Of a stretch of DNA of 64,000 nt, positions 55,397-64,000 are shown piece after piece; position 1 is the stretch's first letter, and the number at the start of each line of letters is the position of its first letter. The translations under genes and the position numbers were made by a program. Origin of the DNA: Stenotrophomonas sp. Iso1 (GTDB taxonomy: Bacteria > Pseudomonadota > Gammaproteobacteria > Xanthomonadales > Xanthomonadaceae); assembly GCF_027497995.1 (NCBI RefSeq), contig NZ_JAODBT010000001.1:1-64000 (forward strand), given 5' to 3'. Below the pieces are notes generated by a model. The model saw only the letters and a program-made list of their open reading frames with translations, was not told the origin of the DNA and made no database searches.

Positions 55397-55435
55397 AAAT
55401 CTGGCTCTACCAGCACCACCAAGCTTTAGATTTAT
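55397..55435 (+). repeat. 39-bp origin element, left copy
   Basis: It begins AAATCTGGCTCTACCAG and ends GCTTTAGATTTAT, 36 bases before the dnaN start codon. The reverse complement of 57344-57382 matches it at 37 of 39 bases. Weaker similarity continues to about 55459 (AGCATAGGG). Confidence 0.9.
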
Positions 55436-55471
55436 CCCACATCTTTTAAGAGCATAGGGGCACGAAACCAC

Positions 55472-56569
55472 ATGCGTTTCACACTGCAGCGCGAAGCCTT
55501 TCTCAAGCCGTTGGCCCAAGTCGTCAACGTGGTTGAACGCCGTCAGACTCTTCCGGTTCTGGCTAATTTTCTGGTTCAGGTGCAGGGCGGTCAGTTGTCA
55601 TTGACCGGCACCGACCTGGAAGTGGAAATGGTCTCCCGCATCGCGGTCGAAGACGCCCAGGACGGTGAAACCACGATTCCGGCACGCAAGCTGTTCGAAA
55701 TCATCCGTGCCCTGCCTGATGGCAGCCGCATTACGGTTTCGCAGACGGGCGACAAGATCACCGTGCAGGCTGGCCGCAGCCGCTTCACTCTGGCGACGTT
55801 GCCGGCCAATGACTTCCCGTCGGTTGACGAAGTCGAAGCCACCGAGCGCGTTGCCGTACCGGAAGCGGCGTTGAAGGAACTGATCGAGCGCACCGCATTC
55901 GCGATGGCTCAGCAGGACGTGCGGTATTACCTCAACGGCCTGTTGTTCGACCTGCGCGACAAGACCCTGCGCTGCGTGGCCACCGATGGCCACCGCCTGG
56001 CGTTGTGCGAAACGTCGCTGGAAACCAGCACCGGCAAGCGTCAGATCATCGTTCCGCGCAAGGGCGTGACCGAGCTGCAGCGCCTGCTGGACAGCGGTGA
56101 CCGCGAAGTCGAACTGGAAGTTGGCCGTAGCCACATCCGCGTGAAGCGCGATGATGTGACATTCACCTCCAAGCTGATCGACGGCCGTTTCCCGGATTAC
56201 GAAGCTGTCATTCCGATCGGCGCCGACCGCGAAGTGAAGGTGGATCGTGAAATGCTGCGCGCCGCACTGCAGCGCGCTGCGATTCTGTCGAACGAAAAGT
56301 ACCGCGGCGTACGCGTCGAAGTGACTCCGGGGCAGCTGAAGCTCAGCGCGCATAACCCGGAGCAGGAAGAAGCGCAGGAAGAAATCGAAGCCGATACCGA
56401 GGTCAGCGACCTGGCGATTGGCTTCAACGTGAACTACCTGCTGGATGCCCTGTCGGCATTGCGCGACGAACACGTTGTGATCCAGCTTCGCGATTCCAAC
56501 TCCTCGGCGCTGGTACGTGAAGCCAGCAGCGAGAAGTCGCGGCACGTGGTGATGCCGTTGCGTCTCTGA
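55472..56569 (+). CDS. dnaN: DNA polymerase III beta sliding clamp
   Basis: A 365-residue protein, normal for the ring-shaped clamp that holds DNA polymerase III on DNA. The N-terminus MRFTLQREAFLKPLAQVVNVVERRQTLPVLANFL, the mid stretch YYLNGLLFDL and the C-terminal HVVMPLRL are typical. Its gene is bounded on both sides by the inverted 39-bp elements and by DnaA boxes. A parS site starts five bases after its stop and a terminator follows. Confidence 0.98.
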   Translation: MRFTLQREAFLKPLAQVVNVVERRQTLPVLANFLVQVQGGQLSLTGTDLEVEMVSRIAVEDAQDGETTIPARKLFEIIRALPDGSRITVSQTGDKITVQAGRSRFTLATLPANDFPSVDEVEATERVAVPEAALKELIERTAFAMAQQDVRYYLNGLLFDLRDKTLRCVATDGHRLALCETSLETSTGKRQIIVPRKGVTELQRLLDSGDREVELEVGRSHIRVKRDDVTFTSKLIDGRFPDYEAVIPIGADREVKVDREMLRAALQRAAILSNEKYRGVRVEVTPGQLKLSAHNPEQEEAQEEIEADTEVSDLAIGFNVNYLLDALSALRDEHVVIQLRDSNSSALVREASSEKSRHVVMPLRL

Positions 56570-56573
56570 CGGA

Positions 56574-56589
56574 GGTTCCACGTGGAACA
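56574..56589. promoter_or_regulatory. parS site 1 (ParB binding)
   Basis: GGTTCCACGTGGAACA: the 14-base core GTTCCACGTGGAAC is a perfect palindrome and equals the core of the Pseudomonas-type parS. It lies just after the dnaN stop. Confidence 0.85.
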
Positions 56590-56594
56590 TGAAG

Positions 56595-56619
56595 AACCCG
56601 GCGAAAGCCGGGTTTTTTT
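56595..56619 (+). terminator. Rho-independent terminator after dnaN
   Basis: Stem AACCCGGC / GCCGGGTT with loop GAAA and seven T, 25 bases after the dnaN stop. It separates dnaN from recF transcription. Confidence 0.92.
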
Positions 56620-56712
56620 ATGGGCGCCATTGGAGATTCGCGGGCCGGATGACGTCGCTCCCAATTCTGTTGGTAGCGCTTACGGGGATGATGGAACTTT
56701 TTCCTGGAGACG

Positions 56713-56728
56713 CGTTCCACGTGGAACC
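56713..56728. promoter_or_regulatory. parS site 2 (ParB binding)
   Basis: CGTTCCACGTGGAACC: perfect 14-base core, in the gene-free region after dnaN. Confidence 0.85.
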
Positions 56729-57343
56729 ATAAGTTCCGAACCGTCCAGCACTCCATGCCTGCGGGAGTTCACGAAGGAGAGCGTTGGGCCATCGCGGTAT
56801 TGCCGAGATTTCGGAAATGCCTGGTTTGAGCGAATTCTGCCCAGCTCAGATGGAACCGAGTGCCCTCGCTCCCGGCGCTTTGAGCATTGCCATCACTGCG
56901 AAGCGAAGTATCCCAATCCCGAAGCTCTCGTTCGACGGGTTGGCAGGAAACGCCTTTTTCAGGGAACTGTGTTTCTGGTTTTCTGATGGAAATTTGCTGG
57001 GCTGGCTCAGCCCCAGCTTGTGATTCGAGCGAAAGGGTTTCCAGGAGCATCCGTCCGATGGAGCCTACAGCCGTAGAACAGGCCATTTCTGGTCATTCAG
57101 CACCCGGGAGTCCTCCATTTCAGAAACCGTTCCGCTATTGCGGGGGCTTCAATGGGCGGCGTGGCTTTCAGATTTCCCATCGCAGCCTCGGATCGATCGA
57201 AGCCAGTTTCAAGACGAGCCCGAATTTCGCGAAATCCGAGGAAGGGTGCGCGTCCGAGCCCACCAGAATTCAAAGAAACAACGGCTAGATTTGGGGCCTC
57301 TTCTACTGGCCGTTTTCTGTAGCTCTATGCTTTAAATCTGAGA

Positions 57344-57382
57344 ATAAATCTAAAGCATGGTGGTGATGGTAGAGCCAGATTT
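57344..57382 (-). repeat. 39-bp origin element, right copy (inverted)
   Basis: On the plus strand it begins ATAAATCTAAAGC and ends GGTAGAGCCAGATTT. Its reverse complement matches 55397-55435 at 37 of 39 bases; the differences are single bases at positions 17 and 26. It also forms part of a near-palindrome GCTTTA / TAAAGC (57329-57356). Confidence 0.9.
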
Positions 57383-57460
57383 TATGTAGAACTACCCTAA
57401 GTTGTTGTTATAAATAAGATTATTAGACCTGAAACCCCCTGTAGAACTGCCCTTCGAGCC

Positions 57461-57535
57461 TGTGGATAGCTGTGGATAAGCGGGTTACGAGCATCGAGGC
57501 CTCTTTTTATCCACAGGTTGACCCACTTATACACA
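57461..57535. promoter_or_regulatory. DnaA box cluster between dnaN and recF
   Basis: TGTGGATAG (57461-57469), TGTGGATAA (57471-57479), TTATCCACA (57507-57515) and TTATACACA (57527-57535). Three are perfect boxes and one has a single change. Two point each way, facing each other across 27 bases, as do the two main boxes in the dnaA-dnaN region. Confidence 0.85.
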
Positions 57536-57638
57536 GGGCTTGCCCCCAGAGCTGTCCTCCCCTGTTTTGAGGCCCTGATTTCGTGAAATCTGCAGAGGTC
57601 GTGGTGGTGCTCGCTTCCAGATTTGAAGAAATCTCACC

Positions 57639-57654
57639 TGTTCCACGTGGAGCC
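57639..57654. promoter_or_regulatory. parS site 3 (one mismatch)
   Basis: TGTTCCACGTGGAGCC: 13 of 14 core bases match; the left half is perfect. It lies between the DnaA boxes and recF. Confidence 0.65.
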
Positions 57655-57760
57655 GCTCCCGCAGATGGGGATTGAGAAAACTCCAAGAGGCGGATGCTTT
57701 AAGCTGCGCCTCTGCCAGCCACGAGTGTCGTAGCGGCATCGCGACTTTCTTTGAGCGTCA

Positions 57761-58855
57761 ATGCATATCGTCCGTGTTGCCTTGAACCGCGTACGTCGGT
57801 TTGATTCGGTGGAACTAGCGCCCCGCCCTGGTATCAATCTGATTACCGGAGCCAACGGTGCGGGCAAAACCAGCCTGCTTGAAGCCCTGCATCTGATGGC
57901 CTATGGCCGCAGCTTCCGGGGGCGAGTGCGCGATGGTCTCGTGCAGAAAGGTGCGGAAAACCTGGATGTGTTCGTGGAATGGCTGGAAGGCACGGATGCA
58001 GGAGGTGTTCTGCGCCGAGCTGGGTTGCGGCACAGCGGACAGGCCTGGAAAGGACGGCTGGACGGAGAGGATGTTCCACAGTTGGGGACGCTATGCGCCG
58101 CATTGGCGGTGGTGACATTTGAGCCCGGGAGCCATGCGCTGGTCAGTGGCGGCAGCGAGCCGCGTCGGCGCTTCGTCGATTGGGGATTGTTCCACGTGGA
58201 ACCTGACTTCCTTTCCCTCTGGCGCCGATACACCCGGGCATTGAAGCAGCGTAATGCGCTGCTCAAAGCGGGAGCACCCGGAAAGCAGCTGGATGCCTGG
58301 GATTGGGAGCTTGCGCAGGCAGGAACGCCGCTGACATCGCGCCGCGAGCAGTATCTGGAGCGTCTGCAAGAGCGCGCCGTCGCGCTCGCCGCCGAACTCG
58401 CACCAAGCCTGCAATTGCAGACAATGGAACTGCAGCCAGGCTGGCGCCGCAATGAAATGTCCTTGGCCGATGCCTTGCTGCTGGCGCGCGAACGCGATCG
58501 GATAGCGGGATACACCTCGGTTGGGCCACATCGGGCGGACTGGACCGTGGGTTTCGCGCAGATTCCGGGCCGCGACGCACTTTCCCGTGGCCAGGCCAAA
58601 CTCACCGCCTTGGCTTGCCTGCTTGCCCAAGCGGACGACTATGCCGCGCAACGTGGCGAATGGCCGGTGATCGCACTGGACGACCTGGGCTCGGAGTTGG
58701 ATCGCAATCATCAGCAGCGCGTGTTGCAGCGTTTAGCAGCGACACCTGCACAGGTTTTCATTACCGCAACGGAAGTCCCCGCTGCGTTGGAGTCCGCACT
58801 ACGACCTGTAGCAACGTTCCACGTGGAACATGGTGCGATTCTGGCGGTGAACTAA
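57761..58855 (+). CDS. recF: DNA replication and repair protein RecF
   Basis: A 364-residue SMC-like ATPase that loads RecA at gaps with RecO and RecR. Walker A TGANGAGKTSLLEAL, signature LSRGQAKLTALACLLAQ and Walker B VIALDDLGSELD are present. The reading frame contains two parS palindromes, both read as Phe-His-Val-Glu: LFHVEPDF at about residue 145 and TFHVEHG at about residue 354, near the end. The second lies outside the conserved core. The ATG at 57761 precedes the usual first strand. Confidence 0.97.
   Translation: MHIVRVALNRVRRFDSVELAPRPGINLITGANGAGKTSLLEALHLMAYGRSFRGRVRDGLVQKGAENLDVFVEWLEGTDAGGVLRRAGLRHSGQAWKGRLDGEDVPQLGTLCAALAVVTFEPGSHALVSGGSEPRRRFVDWGLFHVEPDFLSLWRRYTRALKQRNALLKAGAPGKQLDAWDWELAQAGTPLTSRREQYLERLQERAVALAAELAPSLQLQTMELQPGWRRNEMSLADALLLARERDRIAGYTSVGPHRADWTVGFAQIPGRDALSRGQAKLTALACLLAQADDYAAQRGEWPVIALDDLGSELDRNHQQRVLQRLAATPAQVFITATEVPAALESALRPVATFHVEHGAILAVN
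58188..58203. promoter_or_regulatory. parS site 4, inside recF
   Basis: TGTTCCACGTGGAACC: perfect core, in frame with recF as Phe-His-Val-Glu. Confidence 0.85.
58815..58830. promoter_or_regulatory. parS site 5, at the 3' end of recF
   Basis: CGTTCCACGTGGAACA: perfect core, about 25 bases before the recF stop codon, again read as Phe-His-Val-Glu. Confidence 0.85.
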
Positions 58856-58884
58856 CCCTTCAGGGCGGAAATCTGCCCGGCGGG

Positions 58885-58890
58885 TATAAT
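58885..58890 (+). promoter_or_regulatory. -10 box of the gyrB promoter
   Basis: A perfect TATAAT preceded by GGG lies 65 bases before the gyrB start. No good -35 box is seen; a short repeat GGGC N8 GCCC (58863-58878) occupies that region and may be a control site. Confidence 0.5.
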
Positions 58891-58943
58891 CGGGACGCAA
58901 TCCCCTATCTCTCGTGCATCTACCCCCCGGGGTGGGTGTGTGA

Positions 58944-61430
<2,487 letters not shown>

Positions 61431-61450
61431 CACAATCCAGACGTAACAGA

Positions 61451-61482
61451 GGGCGCCTGCTTCTCGCGGCGCCCTTTTTTTT
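61451..61482 (+). terminator. Rho-independent terminator after gyrB
   Basis: Stem GGGCGCC (61451-61457) / GGCGCCC (61468-61474) followed by eight T. Confidence 0.93.
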
Positions 61483-61511
61483 GTCCGTCAGCTGCTACCC
61501 ACAGGCCTGCG

Positions 61512-62360
61512 ATGTCCGTCCCTCCTTCGGTTCCGGTTTCTTCCCCTAGCCCCTCATTGCCGCCTGCTGCCCGTCGTCCCGGTTCACCGGTGGCGGGTTT
61601 TGGCCTGGACCTGCTCATCGCCATTGGCGCTTTGTTGGGGTTGAGCCTGGCTTGCAGCCTGGCCTGGGGACTGTGGCGCGGCATCGAAGTCGGCATGGAG
61701 GCCGCCCGCACCGGTAACGGCCCCCCCGCTGCCGCGGACATGGCCGCCCTGATGGGCGACCCCGGTGCTTTGGCGCAAATCCTAATCGCTTTGATCGGCA
61801 CCGGCGGCGCGGCGTTGCTGCTGTATTTCTGGCGTCGTCGCGCGACGCCGGGCGAGCGGGTGCAGTCGCGGCAGGCCGCGTTGCGACCGTCAACCTGGGG
61901 CTGGACTGTGCTGGTGGCTGCCGGTGTGTTCGCGGGCAGTAGCCTGATCGGCATGATCGCCAAACAGTTGGGGATCGAACCGGTGCCGACCAACCTGCCA
62001 TTGATGGAACAGGCGCTGGCCCAATATCCGGCTTTCCTGGTGGCATTTGCGGTGTTTCTGGCACCGGCCTACGAAGAACTGCTGTTCCGGCGCGTGTTTT
62101 TTGGACGCCTATGGGCGGCAGATCGGCCGTGGTTGGGCATGCTGCTGAGCAGCGCCGCATTCGCGTTGGTCCACGAAATTCCCGGCACCAGTCCCAACAC
62201 CTTGCCGGCGATGCTGCAGTTGTGGCTGATCTACGGCGGCATGGGTGCCGCCTTTGCCTGGTTGTATCGTCATACCGGCACACTCTGGGCGGCTATCGGC
62301 GCACACTCGATCAACAACGCCATTGCTCTTGCGGCGTTGGTGTTTTTCGGCGCGCAATGA
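61512..62360 (+). CDS. CPBP family intramembrane metalloprotease-like protein
   Basis: A 282-residue membrane protein with a Pro/Ser-rich cytoplasmic start and about seven to eight helices. The CPBP (Abi/CAAX protease) motifs are present: EELLFRRVFFGRL with the paired Glu, FALVHE and HSINNAIAL. These proteases cut near the membrane; some process peptides or bacteriocin immunity factors. The substrate here is unknown. Confidence 0.88.
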   Translation: MSVPPSVPVSSPSPSLPPAARRPGSPVAGFGLDLLIAIGALLGLSLACSLAWGLWRGIEVGMEAARTGNGPPAAADMAALMGDPGALAQILIALIGTGGAALLLYFWRRRATPGERVQSRQAALRPSTWGWTVLVAAGVFAGSSLIGMIAKQLGIEPVPTNLPLMEQALAQYPAFLVAFAVFLAPAYEELLFRRVFFGRLWAADRPWLGMLLSSAAFALVHEIPGTSPNTLPAMLQLWLIYGGMGAAFAWLYRHTGTLWAAIGAHSINNAIALAALVFFGAQ

Positions 62361-62430
62361 TGCTTTCGCGATTGACAAAAATTTAAGCCGCGCACTCGCA
62401 CACTGCAGTCATGAATGTGGGGGGTCTTCC

Positions 62431-63237
62431 ATGAAAGCCGTCATCCTCTCTATCACCGCCGCGCTGGTCCTTAGTGCCTGCGCGACCACCACGTCCCCTA
62501 CCGGGCGTCGTCAGGTGGTAGGCGGTGTTTCCCAACAGCAGTTGGACCAATTGGGTGCACAGGCATTTGCCGAAACCAAGGCCAAGGAAACCGTCAACCG
62601 CGACGGCAGGCAGAACGCCTATGTGCAATGCGTCGTCAACGCACTCGTCGCGCAATTGCCACCTCAGTACCGTGGCGTACGTTGGGAAACGGCTGTCTTC
62701 GTCGACAAAGAACCCAATGCCTTTGCCCTGCCCGGCGGCAAGGTCGGCGTGAACACCGGCATCTTCACCGTCGCCCGTAACCAAGATCAGTTGGCCGCAG
62801 TTATCGGACATGAAATAGGCCACGTGATTTCACGCCATCACGAAGAACGCATTACCAAGCAGCTCGGCGCCTCGGGCCTGCTGCAGGTGGCGAGCGCGCT
62901 CGCCGGTGCTGCCTACGGCGATACAGCGGCCAGTGCAGTCAGTCAATTTGGCGGCATGGGCGCGCAGACGATGTTCCTGTTGCCCGGTTCACGCACTCAG
63001 GAGAGCGAAGCCGATGTGGTTGGCCAGCGGCTGATGGCGCAGGCAGGCTTTGATCCGGCCCAGGCGGTCAATCTGTGGCAGAACATGATGGCCGCGAGCG
63101 GAAACCGCTCGCCGCAATGGCTGTCCACCCATCCCGATCCCGCCAATCGTATCCGTGAATTGCAACGTGACGTGCCCGCGCTGGAGCCGGTTTATCGGCA
63201 GGCGCGGCAATCTGGAGTGACGCCGAAATGCGGATGA
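62431..63237 (+). CDS. M48 family metalloprotease lipoprotein
   Basis: A 268-residue lipoprotein: lipobox LVLSAC with Cys near residue 16, then an M48 peptidase with zinc site HEIGHVISRHHEER around residue 127 and the third ligand Glu in SRTQESEADVVGQRL. It is of the BepA/LoiP type, which look after outer-membrane proteins in the periplasm. The ATG at 62431 opens the signal peptide. It ends 131 bases before the TPR gene. Confidence 0.92.
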   Translation: MKAVILSITAALVLSACATTTSPTGRRQVVGGVSQQQLDQLGAQAFAETKAKETVNRDGRQNAYVQCVVNALVAQLPPQYRGVRWETAVFVDKEPNAFALPGGKVGVNTGIFTVARNQDQLAAVIGHEIGHVISRHHEERITKQLGASGLLQVASALAGAAYGDTAASAVSQFGGMGAQTMFLLPGSRTQESEADVVGQRLMAQAGFDPAQAVNLWQNMMAASGNRSPQWLSTHPDPANRIRELQRDVPALEPVYRQARQSGVTPKCG

Positions 63238-63367
63238 CACGGGAGATTGTTGCAGTACACCAACGGAAGTGATTTCTCCGTTAAATATTTTCTGATACGT
63301 TTGCGAGCTCGGTTTCGTTCCGATTGTCTGAATTCTTGCCGCTCCGGCGGTTTCAATGAGGTGAACC

Positions 63368-64000
63368 ATGATCTTCCGCAGCCCTAAACAAGCCGTGCTT
63401 TCCGTCCTCATCGCGACCGCGCTTGGTGGTGTTGTGGTGGCTGACGCTTCGGCGCAGTCGCGTTCCAGCGAGCGTGGTGAACGTGGCAATCGTGGTTCGG
63501 CCAAGGCCGAAGTACTGTTCCCGGAAGCCACCCGCGAAGAGCCCAAGGTCAAGGCCTCCTCAAAGATGGGCGGCAAGCTGAAGAAGTTGTTCGACGCCTA
63601 CAACAAGGACGAGTACGCGGAAACCCGCACGCTGGCCGATGAAATCATCGCCGCTGCCGATGCCAACGAGTACGACAAGGCCGTTGCCAACCAGCTGGCT
63701 TCGCAGGCCGCTTACAACCTGGAAGACAACGCCGCTGCCAAGCAATACCTGCAGCAGGCGATCACCCTCAATGCGCTGGACAACAACGGCCATTACCAGG
63801 CCATGCTGATGTTGGCCCAGCTGCAGCTGCAGGACGACCAGCATGCCGAAGGCCTGGCCAACCTGGACAAGTATTTCGCTGAGTCCAAGTCGAACAAGCC
63901 CGAAGAACTGATCATCAAGGGCCAGGCGCTGTACCAGAGCGAAAAGTATGCCGAGGCCATCCCGGTGCTGAAGGCGGCCATCGCCGCTTCGCCCGAGCCG
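63368..64000 (+). CDS. TPR-repeat secreted protein, cut by the window end
   Basis: The first 211 residues of a longer protein: signal peptide ending near VVVADASAQS, a charged Arg/Glu/Gly stretch (SRSSERGERGNRGS), then TPR-like helical repeats (YAETRTLADEIIAAAD, KAVANQLASQAAYNLEDNAAAKQYLQQAI, KYAEAIPVLKAAIAASPEP). The frame stays open to base 64000. GAGGTGAACC precedes the ATG at 63368. In Xanthomonas a TPR protein near gyrB precedes tonB-exbBD, as I recall; the downstream genes are out of view. Confidence 0.85.
   Translation, partial: MIFRSPKQAVLSVLIATALGGVVVADASAQSRSSERGERGNRGSAKAEVLFPEATREEPKVKASSKMGGKLKKLFDAYNKDEYAETRTLADEIIAAADANEYDKAVANQLASQAAYNLEDNAAAKQYLQQAITLNALDNNGHYQAMLMLAQLQLQDDQHAEGLANLDKYFAESKSNKPEELIIKGQALYQSEKYAEAIPVLKAAIAASPEP

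Larger units (their letters stand above)
55102..55471. other. dnaA-dnaN intergenic region, probable oriC (left module)
   Basis: Three perfect DnaA boxes: TGTGGATAA (55265-55273), TTATCCACA (55300-55308) and TGTGTATAA (55351-55359). An AT-rich tract (55360-55392) follows, then a 39-bp element (55397-55435) whose near-identical inverted copy lies at 57344-57382. Further left a long imperfect palindrome occurs (55191-55203 with 55231-55243). Placement between dnaA and dnaN is usual for oriC in this group. Confidence 0.8.
56620..57760. other. Gene-free dnaN-recF region with second origin-like module
   Basis: More than 1.1 kb holds no convincing gene. It contains parS sites 2 and 3, four palindromes of the ATTTC...GAAAT kind, the right copy of the 39-bp element (57344-57382), an AT-rich tract (57401-57426) and four DnaA boxes (57461-57535). 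It looks AT-richer than the genes around it. In most relatives dnaN and recF are much closer, as far as I recall. Confidence 0.7.

Noticed and set aside
56541..56556. A sixth parS site near the end of dnaN
   Set aside because: GGCACGTGGTG shares only the central CACGTG; the flanks do not match the palindrome.
56582..56986. A 134-codon frame after dnaN that could fill the gap to recF
   Set aside because: It begins inside a parS site and runs through the dnaN terminator; no domain and no ribosome site.

Overview
The window looks like a chromosome segment spanning the replication origin of a Xanthomonadaceae gammaproteobacterium, probably Stenotrophomonas or a close relative. The evidence is high GC, the order rpmH-rnpA-yidC / dnaA-dnaN-recF-gyrB, the style of the TonB receptor, an Mla operon with MlaA as the last gene, and many copies of the PSPQPSPAGERG-type short palindromic repeat that litters these genomes. 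The genus is inferred from remembered protein style, not from a search.

Layout. 1-230: promoter and upstream region of a ribosomal RNA operon that leaves the window to the left on the minus strand. 616-10403: BenE transporter, an apparent fusion of a lytic transglycosylase with a hexose-6-phosphate mutarotase, YchJ-like protein, TSUP exporter, CSS-EAL c-di-GMP phosphodiesterase and a large TonB-dependent receptor. 10537-17516 (minus): MAPEG protein, then folE followed by a three-gene condensin set of Wadjet/Mks type (JetA, JetB, JetC) with no JetD. 17672-19400: hipBA toxin-antitoxin locus with an AT-rich, palindrome-filled control region. 19618-28561: recC-recB-recD operon with four-base overlaps, recD carrying a translated repeat insertion. 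28787-33018: mlaFEDCBA phospholipid transport operon, interrupted by a repeat. 33212-43547: glutathione peroxidase, RmuC, a secreted nucleoside deoxyribosyltransferase-like protein, LysE exporter, DUF488, APC permease, M19 dipeptidase, RlmI-type methyltransferase, a yybP-ykoY (manganese) riboswitch with its TerC gene, and a rhomboid protease. 43593-48400: GDPD, ABC-F ATPase, VOC protein and mnmE. 48404-51085: a lipoprotein joining a polysaccharide deacetylase, a caspase and TPRs, placed between yidC and mnmE. 51172-53515: yidC-rnpA-rpmH (minus).

Origin region, 53516-58955. Genes diverge here: rpmH leftward, dnaA-dnaN-recF-gyrB rightward. DnaA boxes occur in three places: upstream of dnaA, between dnaA and dnaN, and again in a 1.2 kb gene-free gap between dnaN and recF. 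The last two places carry the same 39-bp element (37 of 39 identical) in opposite orientation, each next to paired DnaA boxes and an AT-rich tract, so dnaN is flanked by two mirror-image origin-like modules. Five ParB-site palindromes (parS) lie between 56574 and 58830, two of them inside the recF reading frame. 61512-64000: CPBP protease, M48 lipoprotein protease and the start of a TPR protein cut by the window end.

The most unusual items are the mirrored origin modules, the deacetylase-caspase-TPR lipoprotein, the JetABC set without JetD beside folE, the transglycosylase-mutarotase fusion, and the repeat inserted in frame into recD. No CRISPR array, prophage, insertion sequence or tRNA was seen.
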